The position numbers and the translations under genes are program-made. Of a stretch of DNA of 64,000 bases, positions 1 through 13,500 are shown piece by piece. Below the pieces are notes generated by a model that searched no databases, was not told where the DNA came from, and was given only the letters and a program-made list of their open reading frames with translations. The DNA comes from Holothuria scabra (taxonomy: Eukaryota; Echinodermata; Holothuroidea; Aspidochirotida; Holothuriidae). The number at the start of each line of letters is the position of its first letter. The first letter of the stretch is position 1. The stretch spans positions 24,383,318-24,447,317 of the forward strand of contig CM074188.1 in NCBI GenBank assembly GCA_037179385.1, written 5' to 3'.

Positions 1-1020
1 TTCCAGATACAGTTGCTTAGCCTAGAGAAGCCATGGCATGGTCCAAGTCCACATTTCAGTATAGGCCTAGGCCTAAATTCTGTGGCAAACTGTTCACAAA
101 AAATCAATATTTAGCTCAAAAATATTCCCACTAACATCAAAACATTGGTTTAATATCCTCAGCATAGGGGGAGAGTCATTTATCTAACCAGCCGGTATGG
201 GCAGTTGAGAACGGGAAATACATAAGTGACTTGGCAATAACCGCCAGTTAGATAAGTGACTCTGCCCTAAAAACAAAAGGTTGCCTGATGTCCCCAACTA
301 CAGAATTTACGAAAGGTAGGCTTCATGGCCTAATGCTATGTTCAGCAAATGCTACATCATGTTAGGCTGGTAATTCAGCCTCAAACTGAAAAACTAACTT
401 GTCAGCTTGTGCCAAAACTGAAAACTCTCTTAGGCCTACCTTTGTAAACTTTTGCAGAAATGCAAATGTATGTAAGTTACTGAAAAAAAGTATCCTGCAG
501 ACATCATTTCAAGTTCATGACCACTCTTGACTCACCCATTTTGAGCAATCCTGAGCTCCATGCACATGTGACCTTAAGACCTTAGTCATGGCAGTGTTTA
601 TCCAGAGTATATACTACTTCTCTACACGATGTGTAAAGTACATAAACTGTTTATACTGCACTGTTTACAGTTGTGCATGGCAATCCAGCACGAGTGGCCT
701 GCAATGCAGTCTTCTAAGAGATCAGTAAGCATGCAAAGCTTAGCACTGTAGTGTACCAACAGTGCATTGTAAAGCACTGGTGTACCTGTTGATCTGCACT
801 GTATGTTGAATTAGTCTTAACGTATCAGCGGTTTGAAGTAACATAAAACAAGGTTAACCTTAACGTGCATAATACAATGCAGCACCTTACAATCCAAAAA
901 AACATACTATTACAACATAAAGACTTACTGCTGTATTTTCCTGCAACCAAAAGAAAAGATATGGCAAACCAGGCCGTTGGCAGCTATGTCTATCCTATCC
1001 CTATCTTGCCATATTGCATT
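1..1020. other. PHM intron 7, left end, nothing recognised
   Basis: AT-rich intronic DNA. I looked for the expected copper-B exon (HTHHLG) on the minus strand and did not find it. There is no repeat structure of note before about 1030. Confidence 0.5.
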
Positions 1021-1029
1021 AACAGGTTT

Positions 1030-1440
1030 TCTGACTTTGACACCTAGTGACCCCACATGACCTTTGACCTCCTCCAAAAACAACATGGACCATCTCCTGA
1101 CCATAACGCATCCACATACTCAAATATGAAATCTATCCAAGTTTCCTGTCTTGAGATAATGCATTAATTAGATTTTCATACTTAGACACTGGTCACCCGG
1201 GATGACCTTTGACCTCCCCAAAAACAAGAGAACTGTCTCCTGACCAATACGCAACCACATACTAAATATGAAACCTATCCAAGTTTCCTATGTTGAGATA
1301 ACACATTAACAAAATTTTCAGACTTTGACCCTCGCAATATGAGAAAACTTTGTACCAAGTTTGAAAACTGTTTCAAATTCATATCTTGAAAATATCATGT
1401 TAACAAGCAAAGTGTCACAAACACAAACATGCTATCATAA
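1030..1440. repeat. AGGTCA-bearing satellite relic, two units
   Basis: Two ~145-bp units carry TGACCTTTGACCT at 1058-1070 and 1203-1215, each followed by a CCAAAAACAA-type segment and a CAAATATGAAA/CCTATCCAAG segment. The relic ends with an ATCATGTTAACAAGC plus ACACAAACA tail, as the larger array at 11.4-12.5 kb does. It is the same dispersed family in a diverged form. Confidence 0.75.
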
Positions 1441-1507
1441 CTGCACAGGTTTCTCTTTCATCGAAACCAAAAAGAGCTGAAAGAGTAAATGAAAGAACAT
1501 AACTTAC

Positions 1508-1575
1508 TATCTTTATGAGGAGTTATATTAATATCCATGCCGACCAAAAGGTAAATTCCACCCATGTAAAGCTGC
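1508..1575 (-). CDS. PHM: PHM exon 7 (interdomain segment)
   Basis: A 68-nt exon between a CTTTGTAG acceptor and an AGATA|GTAAGTT donor. It reads QLYMGGIYLLVGMDINITPH then KD, aligning with vertebrate QPLIAGMYLMMSVDTVIPPGEK, the end of the copper-A domain. NIT is a possible N-glycosylation site but is followed by Pro. It ends in phase 1. The next exon, with the HTHH copper-B motif, was not found in 1-1507 and must be outside the window. Confidence 0.87.
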
Positions 1576-4500
1576 CTACAAAGAAAGAGATTACAAAATT
1601 TGAAATTTAAACAACCTCTTGCCAAGTACAGATATGTAGTAGCCTGGATTGATGAAACAAATAAAATATCATTCAGTTTTTACATTCTCAAATGGGAAGA
1701 ATTCCAACATCTCCCATAACTTCAAGGAGAGATTGGTAAATTCCAGCATCATCAACCCTTACCATGCTAAATTCAGTTGAGGGAGCTCACCATTTTGCTT
1801 GAACAAAGTCCAGTATAGTTTCAGATAAAGTCTGTGGGTTTTAGCCAAACAAGGTGATGGTATTTATACAAACTGACACATACCTGGTATTACCAGGTGT
1901 AACAGAAAATTTTGCAAAACAGGTACTTTGCACAGTAACTGCACTATAAAACTCTTTCATCCATTACCCACCTCCCAATGCCTACAAGAATGAGTCTCTG
2001 CGTTGTTTCATTATTACAAATTTTTCCCAATATTTTTTCTCTTCTTTTGTAGCAAGACAGTTTGAAGATTTGAATAAAGTTTTTATCTAAAGAAAAATCT
2101 GAGTGTTTTATGTGTCTTTCATTTTAAGCCCAACCCCATACAGTAAAACTTGACATTACACCTGAAGTCTTCATCTTGCAATCCATAACTCTGGTGATTA
2201 AAATGCCAGCTCCCCTTCCCAACATTACACTTCATGATTCTACAAAATCAAAATAAAATAGACTGTCTGAACAACCTGTGGGACTTGAAAAGTGATTCCT
2301 CAATTCTCTTCTTCCATCAATTTAAAGTAACAACTAACATTAAAGCCCTTTTGTATACAACCTGTACACACTTTAACAAGACTTCTAGCTGAGCTGCTGT
2401 GTATCTTCATTACTCCCTAAATGCATGTGTACACGTTAGTGCTGTGACTCACTGTGATTTACCTGGTAAGTAGTGTTATGATCGGTATGTGAATTTACCA
2501 GGTATAAAGAATTCGGATCATTGCGCACAACCCCTATAGTATGTGAGCGAGCAACAGGTGAAAAATCTGCACATTATGGCCATGTGTGAGAAATCGGAAA
2601 AGGTATTGTTGAAATTTATACAACGTATGTAACAGAAAATTTCGGGAAATGGCTTATATGTATCCAGTTGTGGTTCGCCAAAAAAGGTTGAGGGTCTGTT
2701 GGTTAACATCCTAGTTTCACATGGGAAGGAAGCTCGATGGTATAGTATTCCCAATTGAGAACATGAAACAAAGACCAGATTATGCCATTAATTAGTTGAG
2801 AATTGCTTTGAAATCTAAATATCTGGTTAGGAAAAACTTACCCAACCTTGCACCTTTTGCTACATGATACTTATCAGTCAAGGGGACATCTTCTCCTTCC
2901 AAGTGACTTTTCACTAAAGCAACAATTCATCACCCCCTGAAGGCTCAGCTAAATCCTGAAAAGGCCAGCATGCTTGGTTTTTTCCCAGAATTTTAGATTA
3001 TTTTCCCACAGTAATCCAACCAGGATTATGAGCCCACATGCCGTGACCCTGCTTTTTGAGAAAGCAACATAGGCACCCCGGTAGATCAAAGGTGGTGTGG
3101 GGTGTAACTGGTATCAGAGTTTCATTGCATGACATGTGCCCTCATATGAGCTATGCTTTCATTGTGTTCACACCGCATGTGAACACTACAGGTGAAATTT
3201 ATATTTGTCCCTCCGTTGACCTTTTGTGCTGTAGCTCTTGCTAGGCTAAAGTATAGTACATGTTGGGTGTGATGTATGATCTGCCCTAGTGTCTGGTGCA
3301 AGGGCTGCTATGGTTGTGTGTATCAGACTGTGGTTTTAAACTGTTCTGGCGGTATGTGAAAACAGTAAACATAAAGAGTGAGAAGCAGTTATCCAAGTGG
3401 GTAGGTGTGCTTATCTGGTGCAGTATTTCTACTGTTTTTTTTTCCAGGTATTTTGGTATCTTACTGGGTATACCTGATACTTCCTGTATATTCCTTAAGG
3501 ACAGATTTCTATACCGATGGTAAAGAAATACAAGGTACACCGATAGCACTTAGTTTCAGATGAATTCTTTCCTTCTTCCCCCTTCTTCTTCCCCCTTCTT
3601 CTTCCCCCTTCTTCTTCCCCCTTCTTCTTCCCCCTTCTTCTTCCCCCTTCTTCTTCCCCCTTCTTCTTCCCCCTTCTTCTTCCCCCTTCCTCTCCCCTTC
3701 CTCTCCCCTTCTCCTCCCCCCCCCCCAAAAAAAAAGCCTTCCACCACCACCTACAGCATGATCTACAGTTTAAGTTTAACATTTGAGGGTCAGAAAGCCA
3801 TTTTGGCTCATCAAGGGACCTATGCCAGAGTGAGCCTAGATAAACACCAGCAAGTTTTGCCTTCTCTTTTTGACTAATGCTCAGAAGTTCACAAGGCATG
3901 TATGTACTAATTCCTCCCAACCCTGCTCCCAGGACCACCATTTAATGTCCTCATCTAAAGGACGTGCGTGGAACCTCAGTCTTAAGCCACTTTCTCAAAG
4001 GAAGGCTGGGTGGAGGTTACTTGCTATGCACTAATGCTCAACAGCTGAACTTTAAGTGCAGACAACTTCCCTAGGCATTAGCTTCCCTCAGCTATGCTGA
4101 CCCCAGAAATTTTCCAAGTGGTCCAACTAGGATTTGATCCAGGCAAGGCAATACACTCAACCACCGAGCAAAGTGGACCTACAGCTACTACAGCCTGACA
4201 TTTTACATACTCAAATGACCTGCTTCATGTGTCATCACTCAGATTAAGGGTTAAGCTACATACATACCTATTTCATAGTTTTTGGGGTTTTTTTTCATAT
4301 TTTAGAACCCATGACTATTAAATAACAAGGATTTGGGATTATTCTCTGACACTTATCTATCCACAAAAATAGCATTTATTTAAAAAAATTCTGCCCACAA
4401 AAGAGAAATGCCCAAGTGAAATCATACCCCTTCCAGCACAAAAATGCTTAAGTGCATTGACCCAAGAATGACATCATCACAGGTACCTAACTTCACAGTG

Positions 4501-7500
4501 TGTGTATTATAATACACTTGGAGTCTATCCTGTACTGCTGATGTTACAGAATCTTGCATGTATAGATGGCCTGAAATGATTGATATAATCAACATATTGC
4601 ATCTACAAAACCTAAACCTATGTTTGCTTCACAAGACCAGTGAAAAGGAAATTTTCAATACCTACGAGTACCCCTGTTCAACAGATGGATTTAAGTGTGA
4701 CTTTCTCAATCTTTCTTGAGCCACCTAGCAGGGAGAATTGTTTGGCATACATCATACAAGTGTTTGGAAGTTTCCTGTTAAGAAGTTATACACACAGAAA
4801 AATATCTCAGGCTCCTGGGGGGATGAAATTGCATCCATTTGACCTGCAGTGTTATGTAACTATTATTTTTATTGGGGGAGGAAGCAGTGCTTCTTTCATT
4901 ACTGCATACTGTACAAGATGGTCAATACACAAACCCGTACACAGAACTGTGTATCATTCCCCAAAGTGGCTTATGATTTTGTGGCCATACTGCCAACAAG
5001 TTCTGTGTATGTTGTTATTGATGCATGTGCCAATGCTGCAATTTGACTTGGTTCAAAGGTAAGGAACAGTGATTATAGTGGGAAAAAAAGACTAAGACTA
5101 ATTTTGGTTATTCAAGGAAATATTCTGTACTTTTATCAAAAGTTGGCATGAAGTTACTATTTGAACTTCAAGCATTTTGAAGTCTAGCACAAGATCCATT
5201 GCATGGATTGCAGATTAAAGGACCAATCCTCTCATTCCAAACTACAATTCTGATAGGGATGTACCAAAATTCTCAATTGGCTCAGCTCTTTGATTGACAG
5301 CTACAGTACCAAAGCTTATATTACACAGTATGAACTGTACTTGGAGTGTTCTGATTATGTTAAGTTCTTTTATACTCAACCTGAAGCAATAAACTGAGAT
5401 GGTATCTGGATAAGGATGAATTTCAAAAATTTTGGAAGGGGCTTAAGTAAGAAGGTTAGGACAATTAGTTCTGTATGGAGTGAGAGAACTAGCCCTTTAA
5501 TGTTTGCCACAAATTTACTTGGAAGGAAGGTCTTTCAAAGGAATCTAGGTGAGATATCAGTCTCCTTATTCAATAATCTGATTAAACATGAGTTAAAATA
5601 TTTTCTTTTTCTGTTTGGGAAGAATTGCTGTATAGTCATATACCAACAAGACTGCTAGGACCACAAACTCAAAGTGACAGGCCTAACATGAACCTTAGAT
5701 ATAACATTACTGACAAAAGCTGGAAAATGACATCCATTTCCTGTCCCAACTTGGGCTTCTGCAGTTACAAGCATCAGAGTTATAAAATCCCATTTTATTG
5801 AATCTTGAAGACTGGAGACAATATGACCTCATCGTGGATGGGACAGCTTGAGCGAGTAATGACAAAAATCCTCTTTCGAGGAACTGTGAGAAAGAATTTC
5901 AAATTTTGATAGATATATTTTTGGCTTGATACTGGGACATTCTTCAGATATAATTCAGAAATTATTTGACCAAGTACTGGTCTCATGATGAACAACCTGT
6001 GAGCAAAATGTTTATACTTAAACACAGCATTACAATACAAACACTGTGAAGTTGGGTACCTGTGATGTCATTCTTGGTTCAATGTACTTTTACACTTTTG
6101 AGTTGTAGTGCTAAAAGGGGTACCATTTCACTTGAGCATTTATCTTTCGTGGGGAGGAAGTTTTTTTCAAACAAATGCTATTTTTGTTGATAGAAAAAGT
6201 CAGAGAATGACCCCATATTAATTACTGTCACTAAGTCATTTCATGGGAAAAGGGTAAATGTTACCATTATTGAAGCAGCATATACCCTTACACTGGTGAA
6301 ACAGTAAAAAACATTCCATTACATAGGCTTGCAGTGGGGAGGTAAGGAGTTCCAAGCCCTGACCTGGTCATAACAAAGTTTTTGAAATAGAACCTACTGC
6401 CATTGCGCTTGGTGTTCAGCATTTTACAGGAGAGAAAACAAGATAGTGAGCCACAACTGAAACAAGGGCGTGGCTGGCTCAACTTAAACCAATTGGTTAA
6501 AAAACAGGGCTGTAAAACTCCATCTAATAAACTGCAAAGGCAAACATTACATTTGAAGTACAAAATTTTTGTTTCACTAAAATTAGACATGGGGGGGGGG
6601 CTAAATAACTTTTATTTCCGCAGCAAGAAATCCACTGCTATGTGGCTTCATTAACAACTGTTCACCAAATCAATGAATTTTTCAAATATTTTGACATTCC
6701 GCACTCTTGAAATGTGTGACATATTTGGGAAGGAAAGTTTAACTTAGAGGCCTAATCCTCTTACCCCAAACAGTTCCAATTTTCCTAACCCACTCCCCTC
6801 CCTTAACTGTCTACATACAATTTCAGTTTGTTTCAGGGTGAATAGAAAAGACTACAATGTGTAATCAAAACACTCTCAGTACAGTACATGCTGTGTAATA
6901 TGAGCTATGGTACTCTGCATTGTTTGAACTCGCTGTCATTCAAAAGACTGAGCCAATTGAAAATTTCTGTGGACAGCTACAAAAATTGTAGTTTGGGAAG
7001 GGAGTTGACCGCCTTAAGGGGAGCTATGCAGCTGAATGAATGTTTCCGATAATGACGCCTGAGCCTAAAAAAAAAACGATCTGAGAAACCACCCCTAAAA
7101 AGAAGGATACTCATCAAAACTTCGATTGGAAGGTTCGGAATATCAAAAGTGTCAAGATCGTAGGTGAAAAGAACGGGCAAGACCCCAGAAGAATCCAAAA
7201 TCCGAGAAAATATAACTAGCAAAAAATGTGTGAGGTACATCTTTCTGCTGAGGATAAAGCAAGGACGGGTCAAGGGTTAACTATCACACGCCCTCTGTGG
7301 GACTTATTTCGTCAGTTCATCTTCTGCAATAGATGGAGCTGTTCATATGTGTAAGAGATGAGGTCAGTAGGAGTGACATAGATTGAATGCTTCAATAAAG
7401 ATACCAGATGTTATTTTGTCTGTGCCCTGTTGATGCTACCAAATATAATCTGTCCCTTTGAAGCACAAAAAACTTACTGTTCAGTTGTGACCTCTAATGT

Positions 7501-10500
7501 CACCCCAGATGTGTCCTTTCCACCTGCAATAAAGAAAAGAAAATGAAGGAATCAGCTGAAATGTTAGTGATGGAAATAGGCCTTGGTGGTGGTGGCGACA
7601 AAGTGAAGACTACCATAACAGTAAAAATAACAATAGCTGCAATTTGCACAAATCAGCAGAAAGACACTTATGGCACATGCACAGGACATCGGAGAAAGTG
7701 AAAGTACAAAATAAAAAAAAAAACATACAAATTAAAGCAGTTCTTCAACAAAAGCAGAGGCTGTATCACATCGCAGTTTGCAATGCAAAACCTGCCAATG
7801 TGTAATGCAATATTCATTACGTGCAGCATCATTTTGTGATAAATTCCTAATATGGTTGTGGCCGTTATGTGCCAGTCACACAAGTTGGGATCATACAGTC
7901 CAAATTTTCTGAGTTCTTGTATCTTCTAGTTTCTTTTGTGATTTGCCATGATTTGAATGCCCTTAACTTTTCCTAGGAAAGAGATACAAGGCTCAAATTT
8001 GACAAATGTGATGTCTGGTACCATATAATTATGATCTGGTTTCAAGTTGGCACTAATATGCTGGATTTTTGACATTTGGGTCTTCAAACAATAAATTTTT
8101 CACTTTCAAAAGCAAAGTGTCAATTTGGGGTTCTAACTGGACCTGCTCCCAATGGACCAAAGGGTCTTAAAATTAAACCTCAGTAATATGCCATTTGGTC
8201 GCTTGACTATAGGCAGGAGAGAGCATTACAGCACTGTTACATGACAAAGATTTGGTAGAGGTCTTAAATGAAGATAAATTTTCACAAGAGTGTCCTCCTT
8301 CAAAGAGGTCATTGACCATGTGGGCAAATATACATAGATTTGAAACTTTCACCAAGGAAGGAGACTAGTCTGATTGTAACGCTCACAAAATTTTGTTTGT
8401 GTCATGTACCCCTTTCATGGTCAGTTATGAGGTTGAAAGTTTCCCACTTGGACCATACACAGGAGGTAGAGCATTAAAAGGAAGAAGGGCCTACTGCAGA
8501 CCTTTTGCATTTTATCACAAAATTAGGGCTGTCAGCTATTAGCAATTAATCACCGACTAATCGCCAGCCAAGTAATCGTTTAGTAAAATGTCACATGCGA
8601 TTAATTGTATCTAATGCCCCAGGGTCACTGACTTGCGTTAAGTTAACAATGTAACATCGTTCTTCACTAGTTTAGCTGCATTGACAAAGCATGAGATGTC
8701 TACAGTATGAACAAGAAGTTCAAAAATTGCGCAGAGCTACGATATGCACCTTTTTCTGCACCCAACCCTCGCTACTTTACATGTGATTGGGTGCGGTGTC
8801 ATGGGGGGACGTTTTAATCTGTGAACCCCAAACACGGAACCTGTTGTGACAGGCTTTACTTCAACACCACTGATGCATTTGTAATGAACATAATTTACAA
8901 TGAAATCTGAAAGCATTAAATGTATGCATGCATGGTAGTGTCTTCTAAGTATCTTGTGTGTCGCTGTGCACTTTGCCGTAATAGTCAAATTTCAAAAGCC
9001 ACTTGTCAATTCACTACTGATGTACAGCTCCAAAATTTCAACTTAAAAGTAACATTTTTCAAGAAATAACAAGTTCAGATTTCCAACAATATTATTCCTG
9101 TCCTTCTATCATGTATGAGTGTTTGTAAGTCATGAATTGAAAAAAGTTCAAAAAGAGTTCTGATCACTGTTTATCAAAACCAACAACGGCCGAGTTACCA
9201 ACATATTGGTTTGTTCAAGTCAGGCCGGCCACAGCCCTTTTTCCAGTTGCGGCTCACTGGGTTGTTTTCCCTACTCCATTGCTTATGAGGATCATCATGC
9301 ACAAAGGTGGAAGGTTCAATTTTTAGAGTCTTTGGTATGACTCGACCTGGGAATAAAACGTGGTCCTTCGGCATGAGAGGCGGATGCTCTTACCGTTAGA
9401 CCAAACACGCAGTCCCACATCAAATTGTAAATTGTAAATTGATTCCTATGTACTTACCACGAAGCGCAGATGCATCACCATAATGAATCTGTAAGGTGAG
9501 GTAACTCAAACCAGAATCTCCACCAATGTGAAAGCCGACATCTTAAATAAAATGAAGGGGGAAAAAAGGAGATTAAAACATTCAAAGTCTACATTACCAG
9601 TGACTGAACCACTGGGTCAACTCTCCAAAGCAAGATTCAATGTGGATGAAGTCTAATCAGCGCTTTCACACTTCATAATGAGCAAGGAATCAAAGCTGAA
9701 TCTGATTGACTCCTCCCATCTGGGAAAATTTATCCTTTACTTAATCTTGTCACGAACAGTTATCAATACCAACAAAATGCCCATTCAAGCATTTGACAAT
9801 AGCCCTGAGGGTTGACACTTGATAGCAGTTTATCTCAAATCAAACTCAAGGGGGATCTATCCCTTCAATGCACCATGAGTAATTTGATCTCGTTTTTGCC
9901 AGCACTTATTTGACCACCTGACTGTTGGGCTTCTATTGAACAAGAAAGGTTATCAAAGCTGTTGTTCAATTAAGCAGCTAATGGTTGTAATGAACCAGTA
10001 GTCGGGTACTATAATCAGGAACAGCAGTTTTCCCAAAAAACTGTGGTAGGCATGACGGATAACGTTAAAGGTTAATATTTCACCACGCGAGATCAATGTT
10101 GTAGTGTGAAAGCTCTTGTACTGAGGATCAGATCCAGGAATTTTGATCCACCCACATGGGCAGATCAGACCTCAAGCAGGGGATGAAAATCTCTATGTGG
10201 AATCTTGGAGGATAAAGGTGACCTATGATGTATTAAAGTGTACCCCAAGTCAAAAAATTCAAACATATATATATATTAAACAGCATGGAAAATGAATTCT
10301 AGCAGTCCAACTCCCCATCTTCTTAAGATATTCTTGAGCCAAGATATAAAATGTTGAACCTTAGTCACTAAAATCAAAATGCAAGCAAACAGGAAGTGTT
10401 CAAGGTCATAAAGACCGTTTTTAATTTTAAAGGGAAAAAAAGCAGTTAATGTGAGTTGTACAACAAGAAAGTCACAAATTATTGCACAGTGGACTGATTT

Positions 10501-13500
10501 GTTTTTTTGAGTGAATAAATTTTAACATTTTATATCTTGGCTCAAGAATGTCCTATGAAAATAGGAGTTGGACTGTTAGAATTCGCTTTTCATGCTGTTT
10601 AATATGTATTTTTCAATTTTTTTACTTGAGGTACCCTTTAACCATCCCTCTTCTTCTAGTGAAATGCAACAAACACAAAGTGTGGAGCAGTACAGTAGGA
10701 AACTTTTTCAGAAGGTTCACTGCCTTCCTGTTTAATAACCACTTGGTCCGGGCTTTGATCCACCACAAGGGATCAAGTGTGAAAACAAAACATAGGAAGG
10801 ATCTAATCCAGCTGTGTGAAGGCCAACTACAAGGAAAGTTTTCACTCCTAGAGGTGCCTTGATGGTAGAGAGTGCAATTTAACTGCTAAATGACCTAGCA
10901 AATATGGTGAGTAGGACTGTGTCTTGTGTACTGATTGGTCCTTTGCAAACTAAATCAAAATGGTATCTTTTAAATATGTACCAGTGGTGAAATTACACTC
11001 CTTTCTAAATATACTCCTCCTTTATGACATTCCTTTGAGTTATGCGACATTTGTTGCAAAAGTGCAGGCTTCCTTTATCATTCTATGTAACTGAGTATTC
11101 TTGTAACTGGCAAAAGGATATTGCAAATAAATATAGAAACACATAATGCCAAATACAAACAATGTTTAACACAGAATACAAAGGAAATATTTCTGTTGTC
11201 GATAGAATGAAATGTGAAATTCATTTCTTGCAAAACTTGATACAATTCACATCTTCTTCTTGTTACTTTTTATTTCAATTTCCTTTTTTCATATTATTTT
11301 CTTTGGAGGAGGTTTAAATATATAATCCAAGATGAACCAGAAAGCCGAAAGGTTTAGTGATTCCTTGCCATCAAATACATTACCTGCTTTCAAATTGACA
11401 GTGTGTGATAGATTTTTCTTTACATTTTAGGCACAGAATTTTCGCAATTTTACCACTGGTGACCTCAAATGACCTTTGACCTCTACGAAAAACAAATGGT
11501 TTCTTTCTCTCAACATGACAAATCTATATACCAAATATAAAGAGTGTCGATCACTCCTATCTGAAGATATCGTGTTTACAAGCCATTTTCGATGTTTTCG
11601 TATTTTAAATGCTGGTGACCTCAAATGACCTTTGACCTCTACCAAAAACAATAGGCTTCTTCCTCTCAACATGACAAACCTATATACCAAGTATGATGAG
11701 TAGTTTCGGTCACTCCTACCTGAAGATAGCGTGTTTACAAGCCATTTTCGAAGTTTTCGCAATTTTACAGCTGGTGACCTCAAATGACCTTTGACTTCTG
11801 CCAAAAACAATAGGCTTCTTTCTCTCAACACGAAAAATCTATATACCAAATATGAAGAGTATCGGTCACTCCTATCTGAAGATATCATGTTTACAAGCCA
11901 TTTCGGCGTTTTCGCAACTTTGTCGCTGGTGACCTCAAATGACATTTGACCTTTACCAAAAACAATAGGGTTCTTCCTCTCAACATGACAAACCTATATA
12001 CCAAGTATGGGAAGTGTCGGTCACTTCTATCTGAAGATATCATGTTTACAAGCCATTTCAGCGTTTTTGCAATTTTACCGCTGGTGACCTCAGATGACCT
12101 TTGACCTTTACCAAAAACAATAAGGTTCTTCCTCTCAACATGACAAACTTATATACTAAGTATGGGAAGTGTCGGTCACTCCTATTTGAAAATATCGTGT
12201 TTACAAGCCATTTTCGGAATTTTCGCAATTTTACTGCTGGTGACCTCAAATGACCTTTGACCTCTATGAAAAACAATAGTCTTCTTTCTCTTAACATGGT
12301 TAATCTATATACCACATATGAAGAGTATTGGTCACTCCAATCTGAAGATACCGTGTTTACAAGCCATTTTCGGTGTTTTCGCAATTTAACCGCTGGTGAC
12401 CTCAAATGACCTTTGACCTCTACCAAAAACAATAGGGTTCTTCCTCTCAACACGACAAATATATATACAAAGTATTAAAAGTGTCGGACATTCCTACCTT
12501 AAGATATCGTGTTAACAAGCAAGTGTCACAAACACATACATACACACACACACACAAGACATCACCATCGCATAGATTCCTTGCCTGCCTATGGCAAGGT
12601 ATCAATTACTCTACCATGCAAGTATCATTTTGTAAATAGATAAACCCCAGTTGGTGTGGTTTCCTGGAGTTTTGTGCTTCGACTTCAAACATTCTGGTTC
12701 AATTAAATGTCCCCCACTGCCTTTTTTCCAGTTGTGGAGCACCTATTTCATTATTTTAAAGGGAAATTTCCAAATCCATCATCCAAAGTGGTGCAGTGTG
12801 GTTGTGTTCTTTCACAGATTTCTCCTTTAAAACATGAATCACAAGGTATCCTGTGGCAGATCAACATTAACTTCGTGAAATATGGATAGAAAAATGCAAT
12901 TATTTCCAACTCAAACAGGCTAATTAATGAAAAATAAGATTCCCCCCACGCTACGTACATACTGCTACATATTCATTTAGGAAGAGTAGATAAAGTATGT
13001 CAGGTCATCTGGTCATGCTACACTCATTTTGCGATACAACTGACCCTCAGTCCCCACAATCTATCACTACATAGTACATTGGTGGCCCTGTGTAGGGTAT
13101 CACTTGCCCTGTACCATAGAATATATATTACACACACAGGGAGATGCCCTTTTTCATTCACTGGGGTTGAAATGTCTTTGACGGCAAGGCAGGACGTTAG
13201 GAATTTGGGGTTTTAACTGTGGAAAACTTGTCCAGGAACACATTTTAGTTGGCTACCTACTACAGTACTCTACTATAATTTTCGGACATTTTGTGTACTT
13301 TTTAGGTCTAAACCAATAGCAGTAGTTGTTAAAGCACTAGCAATCTCTACATTCTGCTGCTTCACAAAAGCAAGAAAACCTGCTACTGCCAAAGGACCAA
13401 AATTGGAATTACAGTTAAACTGGAACTTTTATTACAGCATAGTGTAGCGTAGTAGAGTACGTCTACTTTAACTCCTTTGCTACGCATGGTTTCACCTCGA

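Noticed and set aside
1..1507. Copper-B exon of PHM (HTHH motif) within the window
   Set aside because: I looked for the reverse complement of an HTHH-coding stretch with flanking splice sites and found none.
3495..3941. 148-codon Gly/Glu/Lys-rich frame and overlapping Pro/Phe-rich frames
   Set aside because: They are translations of the polypyrimidine minisatellite in different frames, without coding context.
11427..12453. 172- and 131-codon minus-strand frames as repeat-protein genes
   Set aside because: They are by-products of a 156-bp satellite. The units diverge like non-coding DNA and frames are interrupted between units.
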